The notes under the pieces were generated by a model. That model had not been told where the DNA came from and searched no databases. It worked only from the letters and a program-made list of their open reading frames with translations. Positions 16,624 to 25,537 of a stretch of DNA of 64,000 nt are shown here, in pieces (within the stretch, counting starts at the first letter, position 1; each line of letters opens with the position of its first letter). The position numbers and the translations under genes are program-made. Origin of the DNA: JAXGMV01 sp040768445 (GTDB taxonomy: Bacteria; Chloroflexota; Anaerolineae; Anaerolineales; Anaerolineaceae); the NCBI GenBank assembly GCA_040768445.1, contig JAXGMV010000001.1:2542001-2606000 (forward strand), written 5' to 3'.

Positions 16624-17493
16624 ATGAAGCATGGATTGTTAATTCTATTGATAATTGTCTTCTCACTATTTCTCACCAGCTGCAGTGTCCCTGGACAACA
16701 AAAAGCACCTGACATGAACGCTGTTGCAACCAGGGTACAGCAAACACTTGATGCCCGGCCAACAGCAACTGCCATACCTACTGATGCTCCAACTGCAACT
16801 GAGATTGCTGCAGAGCCAACAACAGCCCCACCACCCACCGAAGTCCCGACATCTACACCAGAAATCATCACATTATCGACGATTACACCAACGGCCACTC
16901 TGGAAAATCCCAAGCAGAACTTAGGCAGTCCAGCCTACCGTGACGAATTAAACACAGGCAGTAATTTTGGCATCCAGGGAGCTGGCTACAAAGATGACCA
17001 GATGCACTTCTATGTGGAAAATTCCGCCATGGTGATGAAGAGTTTTTCAACCAATGGTTATCGTGGCTGGCGTTTAACTTACCCAAGACCAAGTAGTTAC
17101 TACCTTGAAGCGCCTTTTCAAACGACATTTTGTGCCAGCGGTGATATGTATGGATTGAATTTCCATTCACCTGATTATTCAAATGGTTATGGCTATTATT
17201 TCGGCATTACCTGCGATGGTAATTATTCTCTTTCAAAAAACGATAATACTGGAACATACACCTTGATCAGCAGTGCTTTCTCAGACAAAATCCGGGCCGG
17301 TTCTGGACAAAGCAACTTATTGGGTGTCTCAGTTAAAGGACAAACCATCAAGTTGTACATCAATGATGCTTTCATTCAAGAAGTTAACGACAGCAAGCTA
17401 TCGGGTGAAGGACATTTCGGCGTATTTGTATCAGGACGCAGTGGAGCACTGACAGTCACAATGAGCGATATCCAGTATTGGAATATTTACTGA
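16624..17493 (+). CDS. Lipoprotein with Thr/Pro linker and lectin-like C-terminal domain
   Basis: 289 residues. Lipobox LTSC (Cys20), then a Thr/Pro/Glu-rich linker (about residues 45-95) and a C-terminal domain of about 190 residues. The latter looks like a concanavalin-type jelly roll (LamG/DUF1080-like): the final strands, LLGVSVKGQTIKLYINDAF, GEGHFGVFVSG and MSDIQYW, are typical of such domains. A role in carbohydrate binding at the cell surface is a guess. Strong AAAGGAGGA ribosome site. It lies 10 bases upstream of the exonuclease gene and may share its transcript. Confidence 0.75.
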   Translation: MKHGLLILLIIVFSLFLTSCSVPGQQKAPDMNAVATRVQQTLDARPTATAIPTDAPTATEIAAEPTTAPPPTEVPTSTPEIITLSTITPTATLENPKQNLGSPAYRDELNTGSNFGIQGAGYKDDQMHFYVENSAMVMKSFSTNGYRGWRLTYPRPSSYYLEAPFQTTFCASGDMYGLNFHSPDYSNGYGYYFGITCDGNYSLSKNDNTGTYTLISSAFSDKIRAGSGQSNLLGVSVKGQTIKLYINDAFIQEVNDSKLSGEGHFGVFVSGRSGALTVTMSDIQYWNIY

Positions 17494-17503
17494 GAGGAGC
17501 ATA

Positions 17504-18082
17504 ATGCCGCCATTCGACCCCAAATATCGCACCAACGCAATAGCAAAAGCAAAAGCTATTTTAGAACAAGAACCAGTTTTTCTTGACACCGAAACAACAG
17601 GTTTAAATAGAGACGATGAGATCGTCGAAATCAGTATTATTGACTTTGATGATTCTATCCTCTTGAGTGAACTGGTCAGGCCAAGGAAGAAAATCCCTGA
17701 TGAAGCCTTCTTTATCCATGGCATCTCAAATGACATGGTTGCCGGTGAAAAACCTTTTTATGTCCTTTGGCAGGAAATACGCAGCATACTTTTTGGTAGA
17801 ACAATTGCCATTTACAATGCTGAATATGACTTAAGATTGCTGCAACAGACATATTCCCAGTATGGGCAGCCATGGCGTGAAAATTTCACAACAGCCTGTA
17901 TCATGCTCCTCTATGCAGAATACATGGGGGAATGGGATATCAGGCGAAACAGTTACCGCATTTACAGCTTGGAAAAAGCGGGGAAAATGATGGGGATAAC
18001 GCTGCCAAACTCTCATCGCGCCGCAGATGATGCCCGTCTTACCCGAGCCTTGCTGGTTGCCATTGCAAATTCCAAAGAGTGA
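17504..18082 (+). CDS. DnaQ-like DEDDh 3'-5' exonuclease
   Basis: 192 residues forming a complete DEDDh exonuclease: ExoI FLDTETTGL (D28, E30), ExoII IYNAEYDLRLL (D109) and ExoIII SHRAADDA (H171, D176). Such enzymes trim single-stranded 3' ends of DNA or RNA; here there is no polymerase domain. GAGAGGAG ribosome site. Its stop codon overlaps the next start (TGATG), so it is the first of four tightly coupled genes with two helicase-like proteins and a nuclease. Confidence 0.9.
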   Translation: MPPFDPKYRTNAIAKAKAILEQEPVFLDTETTGLNRDDEIVEISIIDFDDSILLSELVRPRKKIPDEAFFIHGISNDMVAGEKPFYVLWQEIRSILFGRTIAIYNAEYDLRLLQQTYSQYGQPWRENFTTACIMLLYAEYMGEWDIRRNSYRIYSLEKAGKMMGITLPNSHRAADDARLTRALLVAIANSKE

Positions 18083-20217
18083 TGGGGAAAAATACCATCG
18101 CAGCTGGGCAGACACTGATTTATACCGCCCAGCAAAGCCAAATGATTGATGATCCTGTGAGTCACAAGTACTGTGAAGGCATTCCAGGGACTGGGAAGAC
18201 AACCTGTGCACTGGGATATCTTGAATCGTTGGCTTTTAATTCGTCAGACAGAAGCGGCATTCTGGTTCTTACACCTCAGAGGTCTCTGGCTGCTGATTAC
18301 AAAACTTCGGTCGATAGATACCTCCAAATCCCACATAAAGAAATATCCATTACTACCTATGCTGGAATTGCCAGACAAATGGTGAAGTTATTTTGGCCAT
18401 TAATCATGGATACTGATATCTTCAGTCATCCAGTAATCCCGCCGGTGTTCTTAACAATTGAGACCACACTATATCACCTGAATAAACTGATCTCTCCATT
18501 AATAGACCAGGGCTATTTTCAAACCATCACTATTGAACGTCACCTTCTGCTCAGTCAGATAATTGACAACCTTAACAAATCTGTCCTGGTAGGTATTCCT
18601 CTGTCAGAGATTTCTGGTCGATTGTTATCAGCATCTGTCACTCCTGAAAGAGTGAGTGAATCGCTTGGGCAAACCCAATACGCTATGGAGTTATTCAGAT
18701 CCTACTGCCTTGAAAATTCACTCGTAGATTATTCTTTACAGATGGAATTGTTCAACACCATCATACAAAATAGTCCATTATTCCAGGATTATTTCTTTAG
18801 CAGATATCAGCATCTCATTATCGACAATGTTGAAGAGGAAACGCCAGCTGCCCATGACATCTTTATCACCTGGATACAAAATTTCTCTTCGTCACTGGTG
18901 ATAAAAAACCAGTCATCTGGATACCGTTATTTTCTTGGTGCAGACCCGATCAGCGCAGACCGTCTGCTTGAATTTGCTCAAAAAACCTACCACTTTGATC
19001 AGCAGTTAATCACGCCTCCACATCTGGAAAAATTACGTTTCTGGCTACAGCGCAGCATCTTGAAGCAGCGCAGTGAAATAAATGAGCAAATAGACACATC
19101 TGACCTAAAAGTTTTAGATCACACGTATCTGCATGAACAAATAAGCGACATTGCTGAGGAAGTGAACACCCTCATCACACAGCAAGGTGCACACCCTTCA
19201 AACATAGCCGTCCTTGCCCCATTTGTTACAGATGCTGCACAATTTTTCTTAACTTCTCGCTTTGAGCAATTGGGGATCCCTGTCCACGCAATCCGGCCTT
19301 CAAAACCACTTATTGAAGATCCAACCATCAAACACCTCTTCACGCTATCGAAAATTGCTCATCCTGATTGGGGTATGAACAGCTCAGCACAAGATGTGGC
19401 ATTAATGTTGACAGATTTTATTGATGGAATGGATTTCGTCAGGGCAAATTTGCTGACTGACATTTGTTACTCACTGAAGAACCCACGGGTTCCCTTTTCA
19501 AAATTTGATAATAAAAAACCAGACATTCAGGCCAGGATTACCGATGATTTGGGCAATAAATTTGACAGATTAGCAAGCTGGATAAACAACTACATCGATC
19601 AGCAGCCTGTTCAGTTAAACCTGTTTATTCTCACACTTTTCGAAGAAGTTTTGATCAAACCCGGGTTTCGCTTACTTACGAACATGGACGCAGCCTCTAA
19701 AGTGGTGAGATTGTACAAATCGTATGAGGTCTTTCTTTCTGGTCTGCCACATTATTCCAAACAAGAAATTTTTGATGTGAACCTTGAATTCATCAAGATG
19801 CATCTGGACAAAGTATTTACCCCTTATTACCCTGAAACATACTCGCAAGAAAATGGACCTTCTGTTCTGTTTGCGCCATTAACCACATTCCTGCAAATGA
19901 ATAAGTCCGTTGACTACCAATTTTGGCTGGACATTGGCAGCCCGGGATGGTGGGAGCGAATTTATCAACCCCTCACACATCCACATGTGTTGAGCCGTAA
20001 CTGGCAGCCAGGTGAACAATGGACTGATGATAATGAATATCGGGCAAATCAGGACAAATTGATCACTATCGTGTCGGGACTGATCTGGAGGTGCAGAAAG
20101 AATATCTATTTATGCAGTACCTCCGTCAGTGACCAGGGCAATCAGCAAAAAGGCCCATTACTTCAGGCACTCAACCGCTTGTATTACTGGAGTTTATCGT
20201 CTAATGAAAAAAGTTAA
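18082..20217 (+). CDS. Degenerate SF1 helicase-like ATPase (AddB/RecC-like role proposed)
   Basis: 711 residues. Walker A is intact (EGIPGTGKTT, residues 32-41) and motif Ia-like LVLTPQRSLAADY follows. At the Walker B position the usual DEAQD reads IDNVEEE (D248-E253). Motif III-like FLGADPISADR and a 2A-like segment starting IAVLAPFVTDAA can be seen, but motifs V and VI of active UvrD helicases are not recognisable. This pattern resembles the structural or weakly active partner of two-motor helicase-nucleases. ATG 18082 overlaps the exonuclease stop. It overlaps the next gene by 14 bases. The assignment to SF1 is moderately sure; the partner role is inference from the operon. Confidence 0.7.
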   Translation: MGKNTIAAGQTLIYTAQQSQMIDDPVSHKYCEGIPGTGKTTCALGYLESLAFNSSDRSGILVLTPQRSLAADYKTSVDRYLQIPHKEISITTYAGIARQMVKLFWPLIMDTDIFSHPVIPPVFLTIETTLYHLNKLISPLIDQGYFQTITIERHLLLSQIIDNLNKSVLVGIPLSEISGRLLSASVTPERVSESLGQTQYAMELFRSYCLENSLVDYSLQMELFNTIIQNSPLFQDYFFSRYQHLIIDNVEEETPAAHDIFITWIQNFSSSLVIKNQSSGYRYFLGADPISADRLLEFAQKTYHFDQQLITPPHLEKLRFWLQRSILKQRSEINEQIDTSDLKVLDHTYLHEQISDIAEEVNTLITQQGAHPSNIAVLAPFVTDAAQFFLTSRFEQLGIPVHAIRPSKPLIEDPTIKHLFTLSKIAHPDWGMNSSAQDVALMLTDFIDGMDFVRANLLTDICYSLKNPRVPFSKFDNKKPDIQARITDDLGNKFDRLASWINNYIDQQPVQLNLFILTLFEEVLIKPGFRLLTNMDAASKVVRLYKSYEVFLSGLPHYSKQEIFDVNLEFIKMHLDKVFTPYYPETYSQENGPSVLFAPLTTFLQMNKSVDYQFWLDIGSPGWWERIYQPLTHPHVLSRNWQPGEQWTDDNEYRANQDKLITIVSGLIWRCRKNIYLCSTSVSDQGNQQKGPLLQALNRLYYWSLSSNEKS

Positions 20218-22459
20218 ACGGTTCGCTCCCAGATCATCACAGGTTGAAATTCTCAAGTATCGATCTGGATACATGGGTATTTCTGCAGTACCGGGTAGTG
20301 GAAAAACGCAAACATTATCTGCATTGGCTGTTGAATTAATCGCCAGCGGGATGATTTCTGACGAACAGGAAATTCTTGTCGTAACCATGACCAATTCAGC
20401 TGTAGAAAATTTCAGGCAGAGAATACAGTCTCTCCTGTATGAAAAAGGTCTGCTTTCGTCATTCGGTTATCGCGTTCGCACACTTCACAGTCTGGCATTG
20501 GACATTGTGCGCGATAGACCTGATCTGGCAAATTTATCTGATAAATTCGTAATTATTGATGCACAGGAATCAGCGTCAATCATTGACCAAATTGTCACAA
20601 ATTATCTATCGACTAACCAGGAAGTAACCAGGTTATATTCAGCGAACGACTACCTGAATAACGATTCCGTAAAGCATTTTAAAGATTGGAAATGGCTTCT
20701 TGTAAAAACAATGCCGAGTTTCATCAAACAAGCCAAAGATCTGCACTATACGCCGGCAATTCTGCAAAATCTGATGGCAGAATTATCCATCGATGAACCA
20801 GCATTGAACATGGCGAACTCGCTCTACAAACAGTACCAGGAAATGCTTGTTTATCGCAGTGCCGTTGACTTTGACGACATGATCAGATACTGCGATATCG
20901 TTTTAGATTCCGATCCGACGTTTCTCGAGCGTTTGAGAAGACAATGGCCCTATATCCTTGAAGACGAGGCTCAGGACAGCAGCCGGCTTCAGGAAATTGT
21001 GTTACAAAAAATTGTTGGCCAAAATGGAAACTGGGTGCGCGTTGGAGACCCCAACCAGGCGATTTATGAAAGTTTTACCACTGCAAATCCTCAATTCCTA
21101 ACAGATTTTCTTGAGGCAACTAATACCCTTTCATTGGAACTTCCTCACTCAGGCAGATCCTCAAAATCCATCATCAATCTGGCAAATCATTTGATCTCCT
21201 GGAGTAACAGCAGCAGTAATCCTAACCCGAACCTAAAAGGAGCACTGAGAGAGCCTTATATTTTAACCACTCCACCAGGTGATCCTCAGCCAAACCCGGA
21301 GGATCATCCTGAATACATCTACGTCCAAAATATGCCCCTTAGTTCAATCCAGGAAACCCATCGGGTGATACAGTCACTTGTAAACTGGTCGATGCAAGGC
21401 AAGCAGGAAACCTTGGCCGTCCTCACACCAGATAATAAGAGAGGTATTGAAATTGTTGAAGAGCTTCGAAAGAAAAATGTGGATGTCGTTGAGTTTCTAC
21501 GAACAAATCAAGATGAGCGTGATATCACTCAGATAATAGCCAGTATATACGCGCATCTGGACAAGCCGCTTGCACCGCATGAATTCTCAAACCTTTACGA
21601 TTCCTGTAGAGATTATCTTTTCCCAGGTGAAATAAACAAAGATATTCACAGTGAAATTGTTGATGTTTTATATCGCTATTATCCAATCGAGCGGCTTTTA
21701 TACCCTCAAGGTCAGGCTGAACAAGATGAAGTTTTGGCATTATTTAATAACGACAGTATTCAGTATCAATATTTTGCAGATTTCTCCCACTATGTCAGGC
21801 AGTGGCACAGTGCTGCCACATTGCCACCTGATCAATTTGTCTTAAGCCAGCTCATTGAATTTTGCCGGACAAAAGGGGAAATTGATTATTTGCAAAAATT
21901 ATCCCAGTATCTTAACCGATATATGAAAACACATGTCAGTTGGAGCTTTGGAGACATAGCGCTTGAATTGAATACCATTCTCACTTACAGGATATCCATA
22001 AACAACAATCGCTCCGACGAAAATAGTTTTGACCCTGATGAGCATCGTGGAAAAGTGGTGGTTACAACCATGCACAAGGCTAAGGGACTGGAATGGGACC
22101 GTGTGTATCTGTTATCTTTGAATAACTATGATTTCCCCTTCGATTTACCAGGGGATAGTTTTATGGGAGAATATGATTTTGTCAAAGATGACCTGAACTT
22201 CGAAATCGAATTGACGTCAAAATTAGTACACCTACACAACAATGATATAAATCAAATAAGCCAATGGGGAGAGGCCACCCGAGCCGCACGCACTCAGTAT
22301 GCTTCAGAAAGGATTAGGCTTTTCTTTGTGGGTATAACACGTGCAAAACAGGCATTAAGTATGACCTGGAACACAGGCAGGCATAAGGACAAGACAATGT
22401 CAGAAAGCCTGAAGTCAGTCAGCGAATATTTAAGCGCTAGCAGGAATTCCGATTTATGA
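20204..22459 (+). CDS. UvrD/Rep-type SF1A DNA helicase
   Basis: 751 residues with all SF1A motifs: Q-like RSSQVEILK, Walker A VPGSGKTQT (29-37), Ia VTMTNSAVENF, RTLHSLA, Walker B EDEAQD (253-258), III RVGDPNQAIYE, IV PHSGRSS, V TTMHKAKGLEWD and VI LFFVGITRAKQ. It should unwind DNA 3' to 5' with ATP. It ends shortly after motif VI, so it has no fused nuclease domain; the nuclease is encoded next door. I chose ATG 20204 (GGAG 11 bases upstream) over a GTG at 20129 that would extend far into the previous gene. It overlaps the nuclease gene by four bases (ATGA). Confidence 0.93.
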   Translation: MKKVKRFAPRSSQVEILKYRSGYMGISAVPGSGKTQTLSALAVELIASGMISDEQEILVVTMTNSAVENFRQRIQSLLYEKGLLSSFGYRVRTLHSLALDIVRDRPDLANLSDKFVIIDAQESASIIDQIVTNYLSTNQEVTRLYSANDYLNNDSVKHFKDWKWLLVKTMPSFIKQAKDLHYTPAILQNLMAELSIDEPALNMANSLYKQYQEMLVYRSAVDFDDMIRYCDIVLDSDPTFLERLRRQWPYILEDEAQDSSRLQEIVLQKIVGQNGNWVRVGDPNQAIYESFTTANPQFLTDFLEATNTLSLELPHSGRSSKSIINLANHLISWSNSSSNPNPNLKGALREPYILTTPPGDPQPNPEDHPEYIYVQNMPLSSIQETHRVIQSLVNWSMQGKQETLAVLTPDNKRGIEIVEELRKKNVDVVEFLRTNQDERDITQIIASIYAHLDKPLAPHEFSNLYDSCRDYLFPGEINKDIHSEIVDVLYRYYPIERLLYPQGQAEQDEVLALFNNDSIQYQYFADFSHYVRQWHSAATLPPDQFVLSQLIEFCRTKGEIDYLQKLSQYLNRYMKTHVSWSFGDIALELNTILTYRISINNNRSDENSFDPDEHRGKVVVTTMHKAKGLEWDRVYLLSLNNYDFPFDLPGDSFMGEYDFVKDDLNFEIELTSKLVHLHNNDINQISQWGEATRAARTQYASERIRLFFVGITRAKQALSMTWNTGRHKDKTMSESLKSVSEYLSASRNSDL

Positions 22460-23277
22460 TGATCAGGTCCCTCAGCGCAACTTCACTTCAAGATTTTCTA
22501 GATTGTAGAAGAAGATTTCAATTGAAGTATATTGACCAAATCAGCTGGCCTCAGCCACTAAACACTGTCGACATTAAGCAAATGGAATCTATGACTCGTG
22601 GAAGAGAGTTCCACCAATTAATGCAGCAGCATTTTCTTGGTATACCGGATGAGAAATTACTTAAATCTATTGATGACAATACACTAAAAACCTGGTTCAT
22701 TAACACAATCGAATCGGAAATCTGCAAAATTGATCAGGCTGAAAAGCTGACTGAATATCGACTTTCGACCTATATAAGTGACAAGCTTGTTACAGGCGTC
22801 ATCGATTTACTGATCATTCAACCTGATAGTTCATTAAAAATCATTGATTGGAAAACTGGACTAACAAAACCTAAACCACAGTTCTATGTTTCACGAATTC
22901 AAACCAGGTTATACCCGCTCTTGCTTGCTCAATCCCCATTATTCCATGCCCGCATCACAAACAAGCAATGTTTCGACAAAATTGAATTCATCTATTGGTT
23001 TACACATTTTCCTCAGTTGCCAATAATCAACCAATACAGTCCAGAAAAATTTGACCTGGACAGAGTTTACCTGGCAGAATTGATCAATACAATCCAAAAT
23101 ACACAGGTTGATCAAATGAAAATGACTGCTAATTTGAATACATGCCGAACTTGCCAATTCCAGGTCTACTGCGGCCGGAGTTCCTCTGAATCAGATCAGG
23201 ATGTGTTTGATATGGATGAAATTGATTACGAACTATCTCAGTTTAACGAACCTTTTACAACCGGCGAATCTTACTGA
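22456..23277 (+). CDS. PD-(D/E)XK nuclease with Fe-S cluster (RecB/Cas4/AddB-like)
   Basis: 273 residues. Motifs in order: first cluster Cys17 in FLDCRRRFQLKY, His54 region GREFHQLMQQ, catalytic D117 in GVIDLL, D131 and K133 in IIDWKTG, the QxxxY-like RIQTRLYPLLLAQ, then C230, C233 and C239 (CRTCQFQVYC). Four cysteines in this C...CxxCx5C layout hold a [4Fe-4S] cluster in AddB and Cas4. It should cut single-stranded DNA ends. Cas4 itself is unlikely because no CRISPR genes are near. Last gene of the operon; its 3' end overlaps the opposing aminotransferase gene by 23 bases. Confidence 0.9.
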   Translation: MMIRSLSATSLQDFLDCRRRFQLKYIDQISWPQPLNTVDIKQMESMTRGREFHQLMQQHFLGIPDEKLLKSIDDNTLKTWFINTIESEICKIDQAEKLTEYRLSTYISDKLVTGVIDLLIIQPDSSLKIIDWKTGLTKPKPQFYVSRIQTRLYPLLLAQSPLFHARITNKQCFDKIEFIYWFTHFPQLPIINQYSPEKFDLDRVYLAELINTIQNTQVDQMKMTANLNTCRTCQFQVYCGRSSSESDQDVFDMDEIDYELSQFNEPFTTGESY

Positions 23278-24445
23278 TTCTCTTCACAGCTTCTTCCAGA
23301 GTTTCCGGTTTCTTTGCAAAATTGAACCGAACCGTTGAGATCTCTCCCTTATTTTCATAATAGAAGCTGGATCCAGGCACAACAGCCACGCCGATTTTAG
23401 TAGCCATAAATTCTGCAAATAATCGGCTATTGGTTTTTAAACCTGTTTCATTTACGCCTGGTTTATCCCACTCAATGCCGCTGTAGTTCGCCATAATGTA
23501 ATACGCGCCTGATGGTTCTACAAATTGGAAACCTGCCATGCGCAATGGCTCTGTAAATACTGCCCTGCATGCTGCATATTTTTGTCGTAATTCATCATAG
23601 TAGCTTGCCGGCAGATTCAGAGCTGTGACACCAGCTGCCTGGAATGGCGCTGGGGCACACACAGTCAGGTAATCATGTACTTTCCGTATCAGCCGGCTGA
23701 TATTTGCTTGTGCGACAGACCAGCCAACCCGCCAACCTGTTAATGAAAAGGTCTTTCCCAGACCACTAATTGTAACTGTCCGGTCCGCCATCCCCGGCAG
23801 TGAGCCAAGACTGACAGGCTGAAAACCATCGTAATAAATATATTCATAGATCTCATCAGTCACCGCAATAATATCGTGCGAGATGCACAGGTCAGCAATT
23901 TTTATGAGTTCTGATTCTGAAAATACTTTCCCTGTAGGATTGTGTGGATTGTTCAACAACAACAGACGTGTTTTTGAAGTGATGCTGTCATTCAAGCGCT
24001 CAAAATCAATATCATAACCAGGTTCAAGTAATGGAACAAACACTGGTTTAACGCCAGCCATTATGCAGTCAGGCACATAATTTTCATACCATGGCTCAAA
24101 GATAATCACCTCATCTCCGGGTTCTGTAAGCGCAAAAATGGTCGATGCAATCGCCTCACTGACACCACAGGTAGCAGTAACTTCTGTCTCTGGGTCAACT
24201 GTCATCGCATTGTCACGCAGATATTTTTCTGCAACTGCATGCCGGAATGAAAAACTACCAAAGGGAAATGTATACTGGTTTTCTCCATTTCGTATCGCTT
24301 CAATCGCACTCATTAGGATTTCTTGAGGTGGTTCAATTTCAGGCAGACCTTGCGACAGGTTCACAGACCCTGTCTCATCGCCTAATCGTGTCATTTCTCT
24401 AATCACTGATTCTTGAAAACTTGAAGTCCGTGTAGATAATTCCAT
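23255..24445 (-). CDS. Class I/II PLP aminotransferase
   Basis: 396 residues, fold type I. Visible motifs are NLSQGLPEIEPPQ, NNPHNPTGKVF, VTDEIYEYI, the PLP lysine in SGLGKTFSLTGWRVGW, and the C-terminal substrate Arg in VRFNFAKK. The overall pattern is closest to kynurenine-oxoglutarate/methionine/glutamine aminotransferases (YbdL-like); aspartate or aromatic specificity cannot be excluded. GAGGGA ribosome site. Divergent from the LCP gene. Confidence 0.88.
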   Translation of the reverse strand: MELSTRTSSFQESVIREMTRLGDETGSVNLSQGLPEIEPPQEILMSAIEAIRNGENQYTFPFGSFSFRHAVAEKYLRDNAMTVDPETEVTATCGVSEAIASTIFALTEPGDEVIIFEPWYENYVPDCIMAGVKPVFVPLLEPGYDIDFERLNDSITSKTRLLLLNNPHNPTGKVFSESELIKIADLCISHDIIAVTDEIYEYIYYDGFQPVSLGSLPGMADRTVTISGLGKTFSLTGWRVGWSVAQANISRLIRKVHDYLTVCAPAPFQAAGVTALNLPASYYDELRQKYAACRAVFTEPLRMAGFQFVEPSGAYYIMANYSGIEWDKPGVNETGLKTNSRLFAEFMATKIGVAVVPGSSFYYENKGEISTVRFNFAKKPETLEEAVKRISKIRRL

Positions 24446-24530
24446 GAAATCCCTCTAATTCCCTTTTTATAAACTTGCACAATGCCCACATTTCACGTGT
24501 ATTGATAACCGAGTCTTAATTATCGTGAAT

Positions 24531-24536
24531 TATAAT
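24531..24536 (+). promoter_or_regulatory. Candidate -10 for a leaderless LCP transcript
   Basis: Perfect TATAAT ending seven bases before the ATG at 24544, with no ribosome site at that ATG and no good -35. Either the gene is leaderless or translation starts at the internal ATG 24601, which follows GAGAG. Confidence 0.35.
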
Positions 24537-24543
24537 CAGGCTT

Positions 24544-25446
24544 ATGCGTTCTAGAAGCTATTTGAAGGATGACAAAACCAAAAAGCTGCAGAGAGATCAC
24601 ATGGACCATCTGCAGCCTATTGTTATCAAGAAAAAGACAAGAAGAGATAGACCATTATTATTGCTCCTTCCAATTCTCCTATTTCTAATCGGTTATTTTT
24701 TTACGCCATTTCCAACACGGTTGCTAGTGCTTGGCATTGATGAAACGCCGCCCGGAACATACTTTGGCAGAAGTGATACGATTCTGCTCATTAAATTACA
24801 GCCAGCTTTGTTGCACGCGTCGATGATGTCAATACCACGCGATCTGTGGGTCCCCATAGAGGGGTACGGTGAAAATCGTATCAATACTGCTCATTTCTTT
24901 GCAGAATTAGATAACCCTGGCGGCGGTGCGATATCTTCTTTGAGAACCATTAACACATTATTTGGTCTTGATTTTCACTATTACGTCCGTTTCTCATTTG
25001 AAGGCTTTAAGCAAGTTATTGATTCGCTTGGTGGTATAACAATTACCATTGACAATCAAACCGCTGGACTGCCTGCTGGAAGATATCATCTCAATGGTGA
25101 ACAAGCGCTGGAATTTGTCAGGGAGCGTAAGTCTGCAGACGACTTTGCCAGAATGCAAAATGCTCAAACGTTTATTACTGCTTTTGTGATCCAATTATTA
25201 AAACCGGAGGCAGTTCCTCACTATCCAAATTTGGCATCGTCACTATTTAACGCAATTGATACAAATATTCCTTTCTGGCAGTATCCACGTTTGGCGGTTG
25301 CATTACTTCTCGGAATAATAACCGGACCAGACACTAACACGATTGACAGGGCAATGGTCACTCCAATAACAACTTCTGAAGGCGCTAACGTCCTTCTACC
25401 TGAATGGTCCATAATCACACCTTACATTCAGGAAAAAGTACGATGA
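24544..25446 (+). CDS. LytR-CpsA-Psr (LCP) family protein
   Basis: LCP enzymes transfer lipid-linked polymers to peptidoglycan or other envelope acceptors at the outer membrane face. 300 residues: basic N-terminus, one transmembrane helix (about 38-52), then the LCP domain with GRSDTILLIKL, MMSIPRDLWVPI (the Arg that binds pyrophosphate), ENRINTAHFFAE, FSFEGFKQVIDSLGGI, LNGEQALEFVRERKSADDFARMQNAQ. It may act with the sugar-transfer genes at the right end of the window, which is speculation. Confidence 0.9.
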   Translation: MRSRSYLKDDKTKKLQRDHMDHLQPIVIKKKTRRDRPLLLLLPILLFLIGYFFTPFPTRLLVLGIDETPPGTYFGRSDTILLIKLQPALLHASMMSIPRDLWVPIEGYGENRINTAHFFAELDNPGGGAISSLRTINTLFGLDFHYYVRFSFEGFKQVIDSLGGITITIDNQTAGLPAGRYHLNGEQALEFVRERKSADDFARMQNAQTFITAFVIQLLKPEAVPHYPNLASSLFNAIDTNIPFWQYPRLAVALLLGIITGPDTNTIDRAMVTPITTSEGANVLLPEWSIITPYIQEKVR

Positions 25447-25537
25447 TTCACACACATTGAATAATTGTCGTTTTGAGGAATTCTGATAAAGTAAGATTAG
25501 ATAAACATTCGCAAACCAACAGGAGAAAACATTAAAA

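Noticed and set aside
22456..23277. Cas4
   Set aside because: The Fe-S PD-(D/E)XK layout fits, but there is no cas1, cas2 or repeat array, and the gene is coupled to helicases.
17504..23277. Anti-phage defence island
   Set aside because: No mobile element, toxin, restriction or known defence genes around it; neighbours are housekeeping genes. A repair role is simpler.
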